A stretch of 64,000 nt of DNA, taken from JBKBIP01 sp046297495 (GTDB taxonomy: Bacteria; Planctomycetota; Planctomycetia; Gemmatales; Gemmataceae). Shown here piece by piece: positions 53,929 to 63,258 of this stretch. The first letter of the stretch is position 1; every line of letters begins with the position of its first letter. The position numbers and the translations under genes were made by a program. Below the pieces are notes generated by a model that worked only from the letters and a program-made list of their open reading frames with translations, was not told the DNA's origin and did not search any database. The stretch is taken from the NCBI GenBank assembly GCA_046297495.1, contig JBKBIP010000028.1, positions 1 to 64,000 of the forward strand, read 5' to 3'.

Positions 53929-54663
53929 CTAACCAACGGACACCAGCTGCGGCGTGGCTCGCTTCTGGAAGCGGTGGAGGCCATCCACGATCATCGCCGC
54001 GCAGTCCGCGACGGTCAAGCGCGTGGAGTTCAGCACCAGATCGTAGTGATGCACCTGCGCGGGGTCTTTGTGGAAATGCTCTTGCACGAACCGGTTGCGG
54101 TCTCGATCCGTCTTGTCGATCCACTGCGTCGCTTCCGTGTGGGAAATACCAAAATGCCCCTCGATATAGCGAATGCGTTCCGCCTTCGGTCCCATCAACC
54201 GAACGCGCAGCGTGGTGGCTTCGGGGAGCACATGGGGGGCGCCGCGTCCGACGATGACGCATTCTCCATGACTTGCTAGCGACAAAAGCACATGGACCAG
54301 GTGGCGGACGAAGGAGCCGCTGCTAATCTCCGGGCCGCTGGAGAAAGCTTGCAGACATTCTTGAATCCAGCTGGTGTACTTTTCATCCACGCTGGAGATG
54401 AGCTTCTCCCGCAGCCCCATCTCCGCCGCGATCAGGTGCAGCAGTTCCTGATCATACACTGGCCAGTTTAATAGGTCGCCGACGGCGCGGGCCACAGCGG
54501 GTCCCTGGGCGCCGGCTTCTCGGCTGATGGCGATGGTGAAGGCGACGGGCGGAACCGTCTCCGGCGAGGGAGTCAGGGCCGGAACTTCACGATGTTGCTG
54601 CCAATGGCGCCGGGCTCGCTCCAGCGCTTCCGCCATGCGTTGCGAGGAAGTTTTGCGTTCCAC
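53929..54663 (-). CDS. Cytidylate-kinase-like family protein
   Basis: A 244-aa protein with FTIAISREAGAQGPAVARAVGDLLNWPVYDQELL, where a degenerate P-loop (SREAGAQG) replaces GxxGxGK, then CVIVGRGAPHVLP, VRLMGPKAERIRYIEGHFGISHTEAT and YDLVLNSTRL. These are the marks of the cytidylate-kinase-like family (PF13189), whose substrate is unknown. GTG 54663 after GGAGAGGGA is preferred. It is divergent from the dehydrogenase gene. Confidence 0.85.
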   Translation of the reverse strand: MERKTSSQRMAEALERARRHWQQHREVPALTPSPETVPPVAFTIAISREAGAQGPAVARAVGDLLNWPVYDQELLHLIAAEMGLREKLISSVDEKYTSWIQECLQAFSSGPEISSGSFVRHLVHVLLSLASHGECVIVGRGAPHVLPEATTLRVRLMGPKAERIRYIEGHFGISHTEATQWIDKTDRDRNRFVQEHFHKDPAQVHHYDLVLNSTRLTVADCAAMIVDGLHRFQKRATPQLVSVG

Positions 54664-54919
54664 GGTTCCCTCTCCTTCTTGGGGTTGGTATGGTCGTTGG
54701 GATAGGTGGTGATGATCTCCCTTACCATAGGGTGTTGCAATCCTTGTGCCAGCGACTGGGCAGAGAGGGGCGACAGGTTGGGATCCAGCCCCGGGTACGT
54801 GAACGAGGTGGAAATGCCCTGGGAATCCAACACGCTCCTCTACAATTATTATAGGGAAAAGTAGTTGATGCGATTCCGCACAGAGTCGCCAGAAAGAGCA
54901 CATGCCACAGAGGTTTGCC

Positions 54920-56032
54920 ATGTCGAAGGAAAAGTTTCTTATCGAAACGTATTGCGACGAGCTGGGACCAGAAAAGGTGCTGTTGGTTCACGAGCCAACC
55001 AGCGGCCTGCGTGGCCTGGTGGTGGTGGATAATACCGCTTGTGGACCGGCCATCGGCGGGGTGCGCCTGGCGGTGGACGTGTCGTTGACCGAGGTGTTTC
55101 GCCTGGCGCGGGCCATGACGTTCAAGAACGCGGCGGCGGGACTGCCCCACGGCGGCGGTAAGTCCGGGATCATGGCCGATCCGAAGACCGCCGACAAACC
55201 ACGCTTGCTGCGTGCGTTCGCCCACGCCATCCGTGACCTCGTGGACTACATTCCCGGTCCCGACATGGGGACCGATGAAGCATGCATGGGGGTGATCTTT
55301 GACGAAAACCGACGAGCAGTGGGACTGCCGCGCGTGCTGGGCGGGATTCCATTGGATGAGATCGGGGCGACCGGCTATGGCGTGGTCCAAGCCGCCGAAG
55401 CAGCGGCGGCATGTTGCGGTCTGGAGCTGCGCGGCGCGACGGTGGCCATTGAAGGCTTCGGCAACGTGGGTCGGCCGGCGGCCCGCTTCTTGCACGAGCG
55501 GGGCGCGCGCCTGGTCGCCGCCAGCGATTCGCGCGGCGCGCTCTTCAATCCCCAGGGCATCGACGTGGCGCAACTCATCGCCGTGAAGCGGCGCGGCGGC
55601 TCGGTGACGGACTACGAACCGGGACACAAGCTTCCCTTGGCCGATTTGTTGACCGTGCCCTGCGACATCCTCATCCCCGCCGCTCGTCCCGATTCCATTC
55701 ACGCCGGCAACGCGGGGCGCATCCAGGCCAAGCTCATCCTGGAAGCGGCCAACATCCCCACCACGGCGGAAGCGGAAACCAGCTTGCACCAGCGCGGCGT
55801 CGTGGTCGTGCCGGATTTCATCGCCAATGCCGGCGGCGTCATCTGTGCCTGGGTGGAATATCATGGTGGCACGGAAGCGTCGGCCTTGGAGCACATCGCC
55901 GCCAAGATTCGCCACAACACCGAACAAGTGCTACGCCGCGCGCGCCAGGAGAAAATCCCCCCACGCCAAGCCGCCGAGCACATCGCCACGGAACGGCTCC
56001 ACGAAGCGATGCGCTACCGCCAACGGAGGTGA
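54920..56032 (+). CDS. Glu/Leu/Phe/Val dehydrogenase
   Basis: A 370-aa amino-acid dehydrogenase: VVVDNTACGPAIGGVRLAVDVS, the catalytic-lysine segments TFKNAAAGLPHGGGKSGI and YIPGPDMGTDEACM, and a Rossmann domain TVAIEGFGNVGRPAARFLHERGARLV. The length and motifs are closest to leucine/phenylalanine dehydrogenases rather than hexameric GdhA. It oxidatively deaminates an amino acid using NAD(P). ATG 54920 with AGAGG upstream is preferred to 54902. Confidence 0.9.
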   Translation: MSKEKFLIETYCDELGPEKVLLVHEPTSGLRGLVVVDNTACGPAIGGVRLAVDVSLTEVFRLARAMTFKNAAAGLPHGGGKSGIMADPKTADKPRLLRAFAHAIRDLVDYIPGPDMGTDEACMGVIFDENRRAVGLPRVLGGIPLDEIGATGYGVVQAAEAAAACCGLELRGATVAIEGFGNVGRPAARFLHERGARLVAASDSRGALFNPQGIDVAQLIAVKRRGGSVTDYEPGHKLPLADLLTVPCDILIPAARPDSIHAGNAGRIQAKLILEAANIPTTAEAETSLHQRGVVVVPDFIANAGGVICAWVEYHGGTEASALEHIAAKIRHNTEQVLRRARQEKIPPRQAAEHIATERLHEAMRYRQRR

Positions 56033-56147
56033 GGAGGCGTTTCCCCCGAAGTGAATTGCCCTGGTGGGAAAAGGGAGCGGGAGTGAACGAATTGGCCCTG
56101 GACGTTCGACCCGTAATTTTATCCTACTTAATCTTCCCCACTTGTAA

Positions 56148-56177
56148 TTGCAACGGATGCCGTTTGTATCATATAAT
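56148..56177 (+). promoter_or_regulatory. Promoter for metK
   Basis: TTGCAA (56148-56153), 18 bases, TATAAT (56172-56177). The start codon is 57 bases downstream. I saw no SAM riboswitch fold in the short leader. Confidence 0.6.
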
Positions 56178-56233
56178 CCGCCAGTGAAGGCGGGATTCGG
56201 TTGTATCTCTTTCCCTGGACGAGGAATAAAGCT

Positions 56234-57493
56234 GTGAACTCAGCGCGCTATTTATTTACCAGCGAATCGGTTTCGATGGGGCATCCCGACAAGGTGTCGG
56301 ATCAGATCAGCGATGCGATTTTGGATTATTGCCTGGCGCATGATCCCTACAGCCGCGTGGCCTGTGAAACGTTAGTCACCACCGAACGAGTGGTCATTGC
56401 CGGTGAGATCACCACCCAAGCCGATTTGCTTCCCAATGTCGAACGGATCACGCGCGACGCCATCCGCGATATTGGCTATACCGATCCGGCCATCGGTTTC
56501 GACGCGGACACCTGCAAAGTCGAGTGCCATCTCCACACGCAATCGCCAGACATCGCCATGGGAGTCGATCTGGGCGGGGCTGGCGATCAAGGCATGATGT
56601 TCGGCTTCGCCTGCGATGAGACGCAGGCGTTGATGCCGCTGCCGATTTATCTGGCCCATCGCCTGGTGGAGAATCATGCCCAGCTTCGGCGGAATGGGCA
56701 GCTTCCATTCGTTCGTCCCGACGCCAAGAGTCAAGTCACCGTCGCTTATCATGCCGATGGCACGCCGCACCGCATTCATACCGTCGTGCTTTCGACCCAA
56801 CACGATCAGAGCGTCATGGTAAAGCGCGATGGCAAGGATTATTTTTCCGATGAAGCACGCCAACTCATCATCGAAAAACTGGTCCTGCCGACGCTGCAAG
56901 CCGAGCGTCCCGACCTGATCAAGGGAAAACTAGTGATCGTCAAGCCTGGCATGACAGTGAATGACGATGAGAATATCATCCGTTGTCACATCAACCCGAC
57001 CGGCTGCTTTCTGGTGGGTGGGCCGCATGGCGACTGTGGCTTGACTGGGCGCAAGATCATCGTGGATACCTATGGCGGGCGTGGCCGACATGGCGGCGGC
57101 GCCTTCAGCGGCAAAGACCCGACCAAGGTGGACCGCTCGGCGGCGTACATGGCCCGCTACATCGCCAAGAACATCGTGGCCGCCAAGTTGGCCACCCAAT
57201 GCGAGGTGCAGCTGTCTTACGCCATTGGCTATCCCGATCCGTTGAGTATCTGGGTCAACACCAACGACACCCTGATGTCTGGGTTGAATGAGGAATTTTT
57301 GTCCGATCTCATCCGGGAACACTTTGCCCTGACGCCCAAGGGGATCATGGACAGTCTCAACTTGCGGCGACCGATCTACCGCCAAACCGCCTGTCATGGT
57401 CACTTTGGCCGCGAGCTGCCGGAGTTCACCTGGGAACGCACGGACAAAGCCGATGTCCTGCGCCGCGCCGCCTCCATGGCCGCAGTCGCGTAA
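56234..57493 (+). CDS. metK: S-adenosylmethionine synthase
   Basis: A 419-aa enzyme with RYLFTSESVSMGHPDKVSDQISDAILD (methionine/ATP site), GVDLGGAGDQGMMFGFAC, DAKSQVTV, GGPHGDCGLTGRKIIVDTYGG and GGGAFSGKDPTKVDRSAAY. It makes S-adenosylmethionine from methionine and ATP. GTG 56234 preceded by GAGGA is the start; an ATG frame from 56201 lacks homology. A clear intrinsic terminator follows. Confidence 0.97.
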   Translation: MNSARYLFTSESVSMGHPDKVSDQISDAILDYCLAHDPYSRVACETLVTTERVVIAGEITTQADLLPNVERITRDAIRDIGYTDPAIGFDADTCKVECHLHTQSPDIAMGVDLGGAGDQGMMFGFACDETQALMPLPIYLAHRLVENHAQLRRNGQLPFVRPDAKSQVTVAYHADGTPHRIHTVVLSTQHDQSVMVKRDGKDYFSDEARQLIIEKLVLPTLQAERPDLIKGKLVIVKPGMTVNDDENIIRCHINPTGCFLVGGPHGDCGLTGRKIIVDTYGGRGRHGGGAFSGKDPTKVDRSAAYMARYIAKNIVAAKLATQCEVQLSYAIGYPDPLSIWVNTNDTLMSGLNEEFLSDLIREHFALTPKGIMDSLNLRRPIYRQTACHGHFGRELPEFTWERTDKADVLRRAASMAAVA

Positions 57494-57520
57494 AGCGGAT
57501 TTCCAGGAACTTTTTTCAGG

Positions 57521-57553
57521 CAAGCCCGTCTCACTAGTGAGCGGGCTTGTTTT
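57521..57553 (+). terminator. Intrinsic terminator after metK
   Basis: CAAGCCCG (57521-57528) pairs with CGGGCTTG (57542-57549), with an inner CTCA/TGAG stem, followed by TTTT at 57550-57553. Confidence 0.85.
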
Positions 57554-57626
57554 GTCTTTCGTGAGGCGTCGTTGGGAGGAATCCGAGAACCAAGTAAGGT
57601 TTTGACTCTCGGAACGCACAGCACGC

Positions 57627-60320
57627 ATGACGGACACCTATTGGCCGGAATTGGCGGCAACGCTCTTTGAAGAAGCTGGGGACGCCCTTTTTCTGTTCGA
57701 CCCAGAAACGGAAGACCTACACGAGGTCAACCCCATGGCGCAGCGCATGACCGGCTATAGTCGGCGTGAGCTGTTGTGCCTGAAAGTGACCTATCTATTT
57801 CGTTCCGAAACCGCTGGTGGCTTGCATCATCTGCGTCAAGCCTTTCGCCGCACTGGCCTGTTCCATTCACAAGAAGGCTTCTTGCTGCGGCATAAGGAAG
57901 ACAATACCTGGGTGCCGGTGAACTTGACGGTGACGCGCCTGCACACCGAGCCACGGACCTTGGGGCTAATCACGGCCCGCGACATTAGCGAGCGTCGTCA
58001 TGCTCATGCCCAATTGGCCAAGGCCGAAGCCGAGCTGCGCCGGTTGATGAGTTCGGTGTCCGATTGCTTGTGGAGCGCCGAAGTCGATGAGCGGCAAGAG
58101 TGGACCTATTGCTACTTCTCTCCCGTGGTGGAACGGATCACGGGTCGGCCCGTTGCTTCCTTCTTGGGGGGGCGGGACAAGTGGTTGAGTCTCATTCATC
58201 CCGAGGACCGTCCCCACGTCGAGAAAGCCTATAACCGTTTGTGCTCTGGTGAGTCGATCGACGAGGAATATCGGCTACACACCGCAAACGGCTCGCTGCG
58301 CTGGGTGCGTGACAGCGTGATGGTGACCCGCGCGGCCAACGGACGCGGGTTGTTGTTGGACGGCGTGCTCACGGATATTACCGACCGCAAGCTAGCCGAT
58401 GAGGCGCTACGCGAAAGCGAGGCGCGCCGCCGCTTGCTGATCGAACAGATGCCGGCCATCATCTGGACCACGGACCCGCAATTGCGCATCACTTACGGCG
58501 CTGGGGCCGGCTTGGCCCGCCTCAACATCGCGCCCGAGCAAATGGTCGGCGCCAACTTGGCGGATTATTTTCAATCCAACGATCCCCATTTCTTGTCTAT
58601 CGACGCCCACCACAAGGCCCTGTTGGGACAATCGATTACTTTTGAGGTGGAATGGCTGGAACGGACTTGGCAAGCCCATGTCGAGCCGTTGCACGATGGC
58701 GCCGGCCGCGTGGTCGGTGTCATTGGCGTGGCCCTGGACATCACCGATCGCAAACAAGTCGAACAAGCCCTACGCGCCAGCGAAACCAAGTATCGGGTGT
58801 TGGTGAACAATCTAACCCAGTGCATCTTGTTGAAGGATGAGCACCTGCGTTACGTCGCCGCGAATCGTTCGTTTTGCCAAAGTCTGGGACGAACGGAAGA
58901 GGAAATCATCGGCAAAACCGATTTCGATTTTTATCCGAAACATCTTGCCGAGAAATATCGCGCTGACGACCGCCAAGTGCTGGCCGACGGCTCGCGGTTG
59001 GAAGTGGAGGAAGAGACCGTTGTCGCCGGCAAACTGCGCGCGGTGCGGGTGGTGAAGACACCCATTCAGAACGAGCAGGGAAGCAACGTGGGGGTGCTGG
59101 CGATCTTCTGGGATGTGACCGAACAGCGGCAGATGGAGGCGCGCTTGCGCCAGGTGCAAAAACTCGAAGCCGTGGGGCAACTGGCCGGCGGCATCGCTCA
59201 CGATTTCAACAACTTGCTGACCGGCATCTTGGGGAACCTGGCCTTGGCTCTGGCAGATATTCCGGACTCGATGCTGTGCCGCGATCTGCTCAAAAACGCC
59301 GAGGACGCCGGCCTGCGGGCCACCGAACTCATTGGCCAATTACTCGGTTTCTCGCGGCGCACGCCGCTTCATCCGACGGCGCTACTGCTTAATGACGTCG
59401 TGGACGAAACCTTGCGGTTGCTCAGGCATGTGCTCGACCGCCGGATCGTGCTGCAAGTTCGTCCCACCGCCGATTTGTGGCTGGCTCGCGCTGATGCCGG
59501 TCAGATGAACCAAGTTTTGATGAATCTGTGCCTCAATGCCCGTGATGCCATGCCGCGCGGCGGCTGCCTGGCGTTGGAGACGGCCAACGTGGTACTGGAC
59601 GAAACCGCCGCCCGCGCTCATCTCGACGGTCGCCCTGGAGAGTTCGTCCGCTTGCGCGTCCGCGACACCGGCCAAGGAATGCCTCCCGAAGTGCAAGAAC
59701 ATATTTTCGAGCCATTTTTCACGACCAAGGAGCCGGGCAAGGGGAATGGCTTGGGATTGGCGATGGTCTTTGGCATCATCCGCCAACACGAAGGCTGGAT
59801 TGAATGTCATAGCGTTGTCGGACAAGGGACGACGTTTGATATTTTCTTGCCGCGGTTGCTGGGGCCGGCGCCGCGCCGCGCGCCGCAGCCAGCCCCAATC
59901 ACCGTCGAAGGAGGACGCGAAACCATCCTCCTGGCCGACGACGAGGAACTGGTTAGCAAGCTGGGACGAGCGATTCTGGAACGCTACGGTTATCAAGTGC
60001 TGGTGGCTCATGACGGCGCCGAGGCAGTAAGCACTTTTAGTCAGCGACCAAATGACATCGATCTGGTCATCCTCGATCTGTCCATGCCGAAGCTCGGCGG
60101 GCCGGACGCCTTGCGTCAATTGCGGGCCATTAAGCCGACTATCCCCGTCATCATTTCCACGGCTTACACCACCGACGAAGAATTGGACGCCGTCCGCCAA
60201 GCAGGCGCCGATGCCTTCGTTCCCAAACCGTATCGCCCCGCCGAGCTGGCGCGCTGCGTGCGGACCGTTCTCGAACAAGAAAAAGGACAAGAAAAAGGGG
60301 ACGCGACTCGTATTTGCTGA
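57627..60320 (+). CDS. Multi-PAS hybrid histidine kinase
   Basis: An 897-aa soluble sensor. Four PAS/PAC units (about 5-135, 140-265, 270-385, 390-505) include SVSDCLWSAEVDERQEW, LLIEQMPAIIWTTDP and NLTQCILLKDEHLRYVAANRSF. The HisKA box AGGIAHDFNNLLTGILGNL has H525; ATPase motifs are MNLCLNARDAMP, VRDTGQGMPP and GNGLGLAMVFGI. A C-terminal receiver carries ILLADDEE, D817 in VILDLSMPK and KPYRP. No membrane segment is present, so it senses a cytoplasmic signal. The last eight codons (EKGDATRIC and stop) are supplied by repeat copy 3, meaning the original end was overwritten. Confidence 0.92.
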   Translation: MTDTYWPELAATLFEEAGDALFLFDPETEDLHEVNPMAQRMTGYSRRELLCLKVTYLFRSETAGGLHHLRQAFRRTGLFHSQEGFLLRHKEDNTWVPVNLTVTRLHTEPRTLGLITARDISERRHAHAQLAKAEAELRRLMSSVSDCLWSAEVDERQEWTYCYFSPVVERITGRPVASFLGGRDKWLSLIHPEDRPHVEKAYNRLCSGESIDEEYRLHTANGSLRWVRDSVMVTRAANGRGLLLDGVLTDITDRKLADEALRESEARRRLLIEQMPAIIWTTDPQLRITYGAGAGLARLNIAPEQMVGANLADYFQSNDPHFLSIDAHHKALLGQSITFEVEWLERTWQAHVEPLHDGAGRVVGVIGVALDITDRKQVEQALRASETKYRVLVNNLTQCILLKDEHLRYVAANRSFCQSLGRTEEEIIGKTDFDFYPKHLAEKYRADDRQVLADGSRLEVEEETVVAGKLRAVRVVKTPIQNEQGSNVGVLAIFWDVTEQRQMEARLRQVQKLEAVGQLAGGIAHDFNNLLTGILGNLALALADIPDSMLCRDLLKNAEDAGLRATELIGQLLGFSRRTPLHPTALLLNDVVDETLRLLRHVLDRRIVLQVRPTADLWLARADAGQMNQVLMNLCLNARDAMPRGGCLALETANVVLDETAARAHLDGRPGEFVRLRVRDTGQGMPPEVQEHIFEPFFTTKEPGKGNGLGLAMVFGIIRQHEGWIECHSVVGQGTTFDIFLPRLLGPAPRRAPQPAPITVEGGRETILLADDEELVSKLGRAILERYGYQVLVAHDGAEAVSTFSQRPNDIDLVILDLSMPKLGGPDALRQLRAIKPTIPVIISTAYTTDEELDAVRQAGADAFVPKPYRPAELARCVRTVLEQEKGQEKGDATRIC

Positions 60321-60378
60321 TGGAGAGTGGATCGTGGTGGAATCTGATAACCATCGAAATCGAGTCGCGTCCCCTTTT
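60293..60378 (+). repeat. 86-bp inverted-repeat element, copy 3
   Basis: Arms at 60293-60310 and 60361-60378 are identical to those of copy 1 and the centre is nearly the same. It begins inside the histidine-kinase gene and supplies its stop codon (60318-60320). Confidence 0.85.
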
Positions 60379-60502
60379 TCCCCTTTTGGGGCACCCATTC
60401 TCCAGAATTCAGCGGAAAACTGGTTGAACTCGCCGTGGTCCTTGGTATAGTCCACACGTCGTTATTCAGGAAATTTGTTGTACCTTTGAGGGAGATGGAG
60501 CC

Positions 60503-61000
60503 GTGTCTATGTACATCGGAGAAGCACTGGCGGGCGATGGCAATGAAATTGCTCATATCGACTTGCTGATCGGCGACAAGACAGGACCCGTGGGGGTGGC
60601 CTTTGCCAATGCCTTGGCCCGGCAGTCTCACGGCCACAACAATTTGCTGGCCGTGTTGACGCCGAATCTGATCTGCAAGCCGGCCACGGTGATGATCACC
60701 AAGGTCACGATCAAAAACCTGGCCCAGGCGACGCAAATGTTCGGCCCGGCTCAAGCCGCCGTGGCTCGCGCCGTCGCCGATTCGGTCGCGGGGGGAGTGA
60801 TCCCCAAGGACCAGGCCGACAATCTGGTCATCGTCTGTGGTGTCTTCATTCACCCAGAAGCCAAGGACGACACCAAGATTTACCAGTACAACTATGATGC
60901 CACCAAGTTGGCCATCGAACGGGCCATGAAGAACGAGCCGAAGATTGACGAAATCCTGGCCAAAAAGGACAGCGCTAAGCACCCGTTCTCGCCCAAGTAA
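60503..61000 (+). CDS. fae: Formaldehyde-activating enzyme
   Basis: A 165-aa protein: MYIGEALAGDGNEIAHIDLLIGDKTGPVGVAFANAL, the catalytic-His region around EIAHIDLLIG, LLAVLTPNLICKPATVMITKVTI and FGPAQAAVARAVADSVAGGVIPK are the Fae signatures. It condenses formaldehyde with tetrahydromethanopterin. GTG 60503 behind GAGGGAGA is preferred over ATG 60509. It starts the C1 block with mtdB 90 bases downstream. Confidence 0.96.
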   Translation: MSMYIGEALAGDGNEIAHIDLLIGDKTGPVGVAFANALARQSHGHNNLLAVLTPNLICKPATVMITKVTIKNLAQATQMFGPAQAAVARAVADSVAGGVIPKDQADNLVIVCGVFIHPEAKDDTKIYQYNYDATKLAIERAMKNEPKIDEILAKKDSAKHPFSPK

Positions 61001-61090
61001 CGCCTGCCGTTTCACGGCATCCCGCCGGCATCAACCCCAGCGACGGGCGGCTATTGCCGCCCGTGGTTGTTCCGATCCGGAGCGCGTCAC

Positions 61091-61954
61091 ATGGACAAGC
61101 GCAAAATTTTGATTCAACTCGACAGCGACCCGCAGCCGAGCGTGTTTGACCGCGTGGTGGCCGTCGATGCCGGGGCCGAGGAAATCTTTAGCCACGGCAA
61201 CGTGCGCATCGCCGAAGTGCAAGCTCTGGTACATGGCGCGATCTTCACGCGCGGTCCCAAGGATTTGAAAAACACGGCCATCTTCATCGGCGGCAGCGAC
61301 GTGGCGGCGGGGGAGCGCTTGCTGGCCGAGGTGGTGAAGCACATGATCCCGGCGTTCGGCTTGCGCGTGTCGGTGCTGCTCGACGCCAACGGAGCCAACA
61401 CGACCGCTGCCGCCGCCGTCCGCGCCGCCGCCCGGCATCTCGACTTAGCCGACACGACCGCTCTCGTGCTGGCTGGCACCGGTCCCGTCGGCCAGCGCGT
61501 CGCCCTGCTCTTGGCTCGGCAAGGAGCAACGGTGCGCGTCGGTTCCCGTCAGCATGACCGCGCCGCCGCCGTCTGCGACCAGATTCGGGAAAAGGCGCCA
61601 ACCGCTCGCTTGGAACCGGTGGCCACCAGCGGCGACTTGACCGCCGCGCTGAATGGTTGCGTGCTCGTCGTTGCCGCCGGCGCTGCGGGTATCCAGTTAT
61701 TGCCCAACAGCGCTTGGCGAGGTTGTTCCACCTTGAAGGTGGCCGTCGATCTGAACGCCGTGCCCCCCTTGGGGATCGAAGGGATCGACGTGACCGACAA
61801 GGCCAAGGAGCGTGATGGCGTGATTGGCTACGGCGCCATCGGCGTGGGTGACACCAAGATGAAAATTCACAAGGCCGCCATCGCCAAACTGTTCGAGCGC
61901 AATGATCTGATCCTGGACGCGGAAGAGGTGTACGCGCTGGGGGAAGGTCTGTAA
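61091..61954 (+). CDS. mtdB: Methylene-tetrahydromethanopterin dehydrogenase
   Basis: A 287-aa enzyme of the MtdA/MtdB family: ILIQLDSDPQPSVFDRVVAVDAGAEEIF at the N-terminus, VKHMIPAFGLRVSVLLDANGANTTAAAAV, and the NADP-binding LVLAGTGPVGQRVALLLARQGATVRVGSRQ. It oxidises methylene-H4MPT formed after Fae. It sits between fae and the DUF1464 gene, all on the plus strand, in keeping with H4MPT formaldehyde oxidation known from Planctomycetes and methylotrophs. MtdB is preferred over MtdA by context. Confidence 0.93.
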   Translation: MDKRKILIQLDSDPQPSVFDRVVAVDAGAEEIFSHGNVRIAEVQALVHGAIFTRGPKDLKNTAIFIGGSDVAAGERLLAEVVKHMIPAFGLRVSVLLDANGANTTAAAAVRAAARHLDLADTTALVLAGTGPVGQRVALLLARQGATVRVGSRQHDRAAAVCDQIREKAPTARLEPVATSGDLTAALNGCVLVVAAGAAGIQLLPNSAWRGCSTLKVAVDLNAVPPLGIEGIDVTDKAKERDGVIGYGAIGVGDTKMKIHKAAIAKLFERNDLILDAEEVYALGEGL

Positions 61955-61960
61955 CCGCGG

Positions 61961-62019
61961 AGGACGTCGGCCCCCCGGCGCCGGATGGCACCGGCAAGCT
62001 GACGCTCCCCGCTCGCCGG
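61961..62019. repeat. GCTGACGCCCC-family repeat between mtdB and the DUF1464 gene
   Basis: GGACGTCGGCCCCCC and GCTGACGCTCCCCGCTCGCC flank a CCGG-rich centre; arms match units at 37205 and 40808. Confidence 0.45.
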
Positions 62020-62033
62020 AACAAGTAATTCCC

Positions 62034-63065
62034 ATGCCTCGCGTTGCTGGCACGGACCCTGGAACAAGCAGCCTCGACATCGTCATCTTGCAAGATGGCG
62101 CGGTGGCGGAGCAGTGCCGATTCACGCCGGAGCAATTGCAGGCGGATGTTCAGCAAGTGGTGCGTTGGCTGGCGAATCGCGGCCCGTTCGATTGTATTGC
62201 CGGGCCGTCGGGCTATGGGCTGCCGCTGGTGCCTGCTCAGGATGTGACCGAGCGTGACTTGGCCCTGATGCGTCTGGTCCGGTCCGATGAGCGTGGGCAA
62301 CGCCAGGGGGTGCTCGGCTTTTCCGCGCTGACGCGAGCGCTGCGTGATTCGGGATTGCCGGTGATGTTTTTGCCCGGTGTCATTCATCTGCCGACGGTGC
62401 CGCGTTATCGCAAGTTCAATCGCATCGACCTGGGAACGGCGGATAAATTGTGCGTGGCGGCCTTGGCCCTGGAACGATACACATCCCGGCCGCGCTATGA
62501 ATTGATCGACGGTGATTTATGCGTCGTTGAATTGGGCTTGGCATTCACTGCCTGCGTCGCTCTGCGCGGCGGTTGCATCGTCGATGGCGTCGGCGGCACT
62601 GGCGGTCCGGTGGGATGGCGGAGCGGCGGCGCCTGGGATGGCGAATTGGCCTATCTCCTCTCTCCCCTCTCGAAAAATGACTTGTTTCACGGCGGCGTCT
62701 CCTCGATGGCGGTTCATGCCGAGTCCCGCATGTGGTTGCGCGAGTCGTTGCTCAAAACCGTGGCCGGGCTGAAAGCGGTCGTCGATTTTCAGGACATCGT
62801 TTTGTCTGGCCGGCTGCTGGAGATAGAGCCGCAATTGACACAAGAAATTGTCATCGACTTGCAACACTTCGCTCCGGTCGCGCCGTTGGCATCGTTGTCG
62901 GGGGCCTGGATCAAACACGCCGCGCAAGGGGCGGCCATAATCGCCGACGGTTTGGCAGGGGGCAGGCACGCGCCTCTGGTCGAGCATCTTCAACTCCGCG
63001 GCGCGGCGGGCACGGTGCTCGATTGGATACAACATCCCCGCGCGCCGGACGCCTTGTTTGATTGA
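62034..63065 (+). CDS. DUF1464 ASKHA-type protein (C1-pathway associated)
   Basis: A 343-aa protein starting RVAGTDPGTSSLDIVILQDG (ASKHA phosphate loop), FDCIAGPSGYGLPLVPAQDV, then VVELGLAFTACVALRGGCIVDGVGGTGGP (second phosphate loop) and VVDFQDIVLSGRLLEIEP. This is DUF1464, an actin-like ATPase family earlier guessed to be a butyrate kinase. Here it lies 79 bases downstream of mtdB, so a role in H4MPT cofactor synthesis or C1 transfer is more likely; the reaction is unknown. Confidence 0.85.
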   Translation: MPRVAGTDPGTSSLDIVILQDGAVAEQCRFTPEQLQADVQQVVRWLANRGPFDCIAGPSGYGLPLVPAQDVTERDLALMRLVRSDERGQRQGVLGFSALTRALRDSGLPVMFLPGVIHLPTVPRYRKFNRIDLGTADKLCVAALALERYTSRPRYELIDGDLCVVELGLAFTACVALRGGCIVDGVGGTGGPVGWRSGGAWDGELAYLLSPLSKNDLFHGGVSSMAVHAESRMWLRESLLKTVAGLKAVVDFQDIVLSGRLLEIEPQLTQEIVIDLQHFAPVAPLASLSGAWIKHAAQGAAIIADGLAGGRHAPLVEHLQLRGAAGTVLDWIQHPRAPDALFD

Positions 63066-63076
63066 CAGGCAAGCGC

Positions 63077-63120
63077 GATTCATCGACTCGCGCTCGCGAA
63101 CCGGCGCCAATCGATGAAGC
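63077..63120. repeat. GATTCATCG-family inverted repeat
   Basis: GATTCATCGACTCGCG at the left and TCGATGAAGC at the right enclose CGCTCGCGAACCGG. Same family as 17225-17270. Confidence 0.6.
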
Positions 63121-63258
63121 CACCCTGTTGTCTGTTCGAGAATCCCCCTGTTGTCCATGCAGACGGAACGGCTTGTAAGGAACGCCTTGCGCCCTCTATG
63201 ATGACGCTAGCAATTGAATCATGGATTTGATTTCTTATCGATCTCATGGGAGGAAAAT

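Noticed and set aside
53747..54262. Upstream extension of the baeRF frame to 559 aa
   Set aside because: The added 170 residues are antisense-like Arg/Pro/Ala sequence overlapping the end of the neighbouring gene; AGGAGA sits correctly for ATG 53746.
56033..56233. SAM riboswitch upstream of metK
   Set aside because: The leader after the -10 is only about 50 bases and shows no SAM-I or SAM-II type stems.
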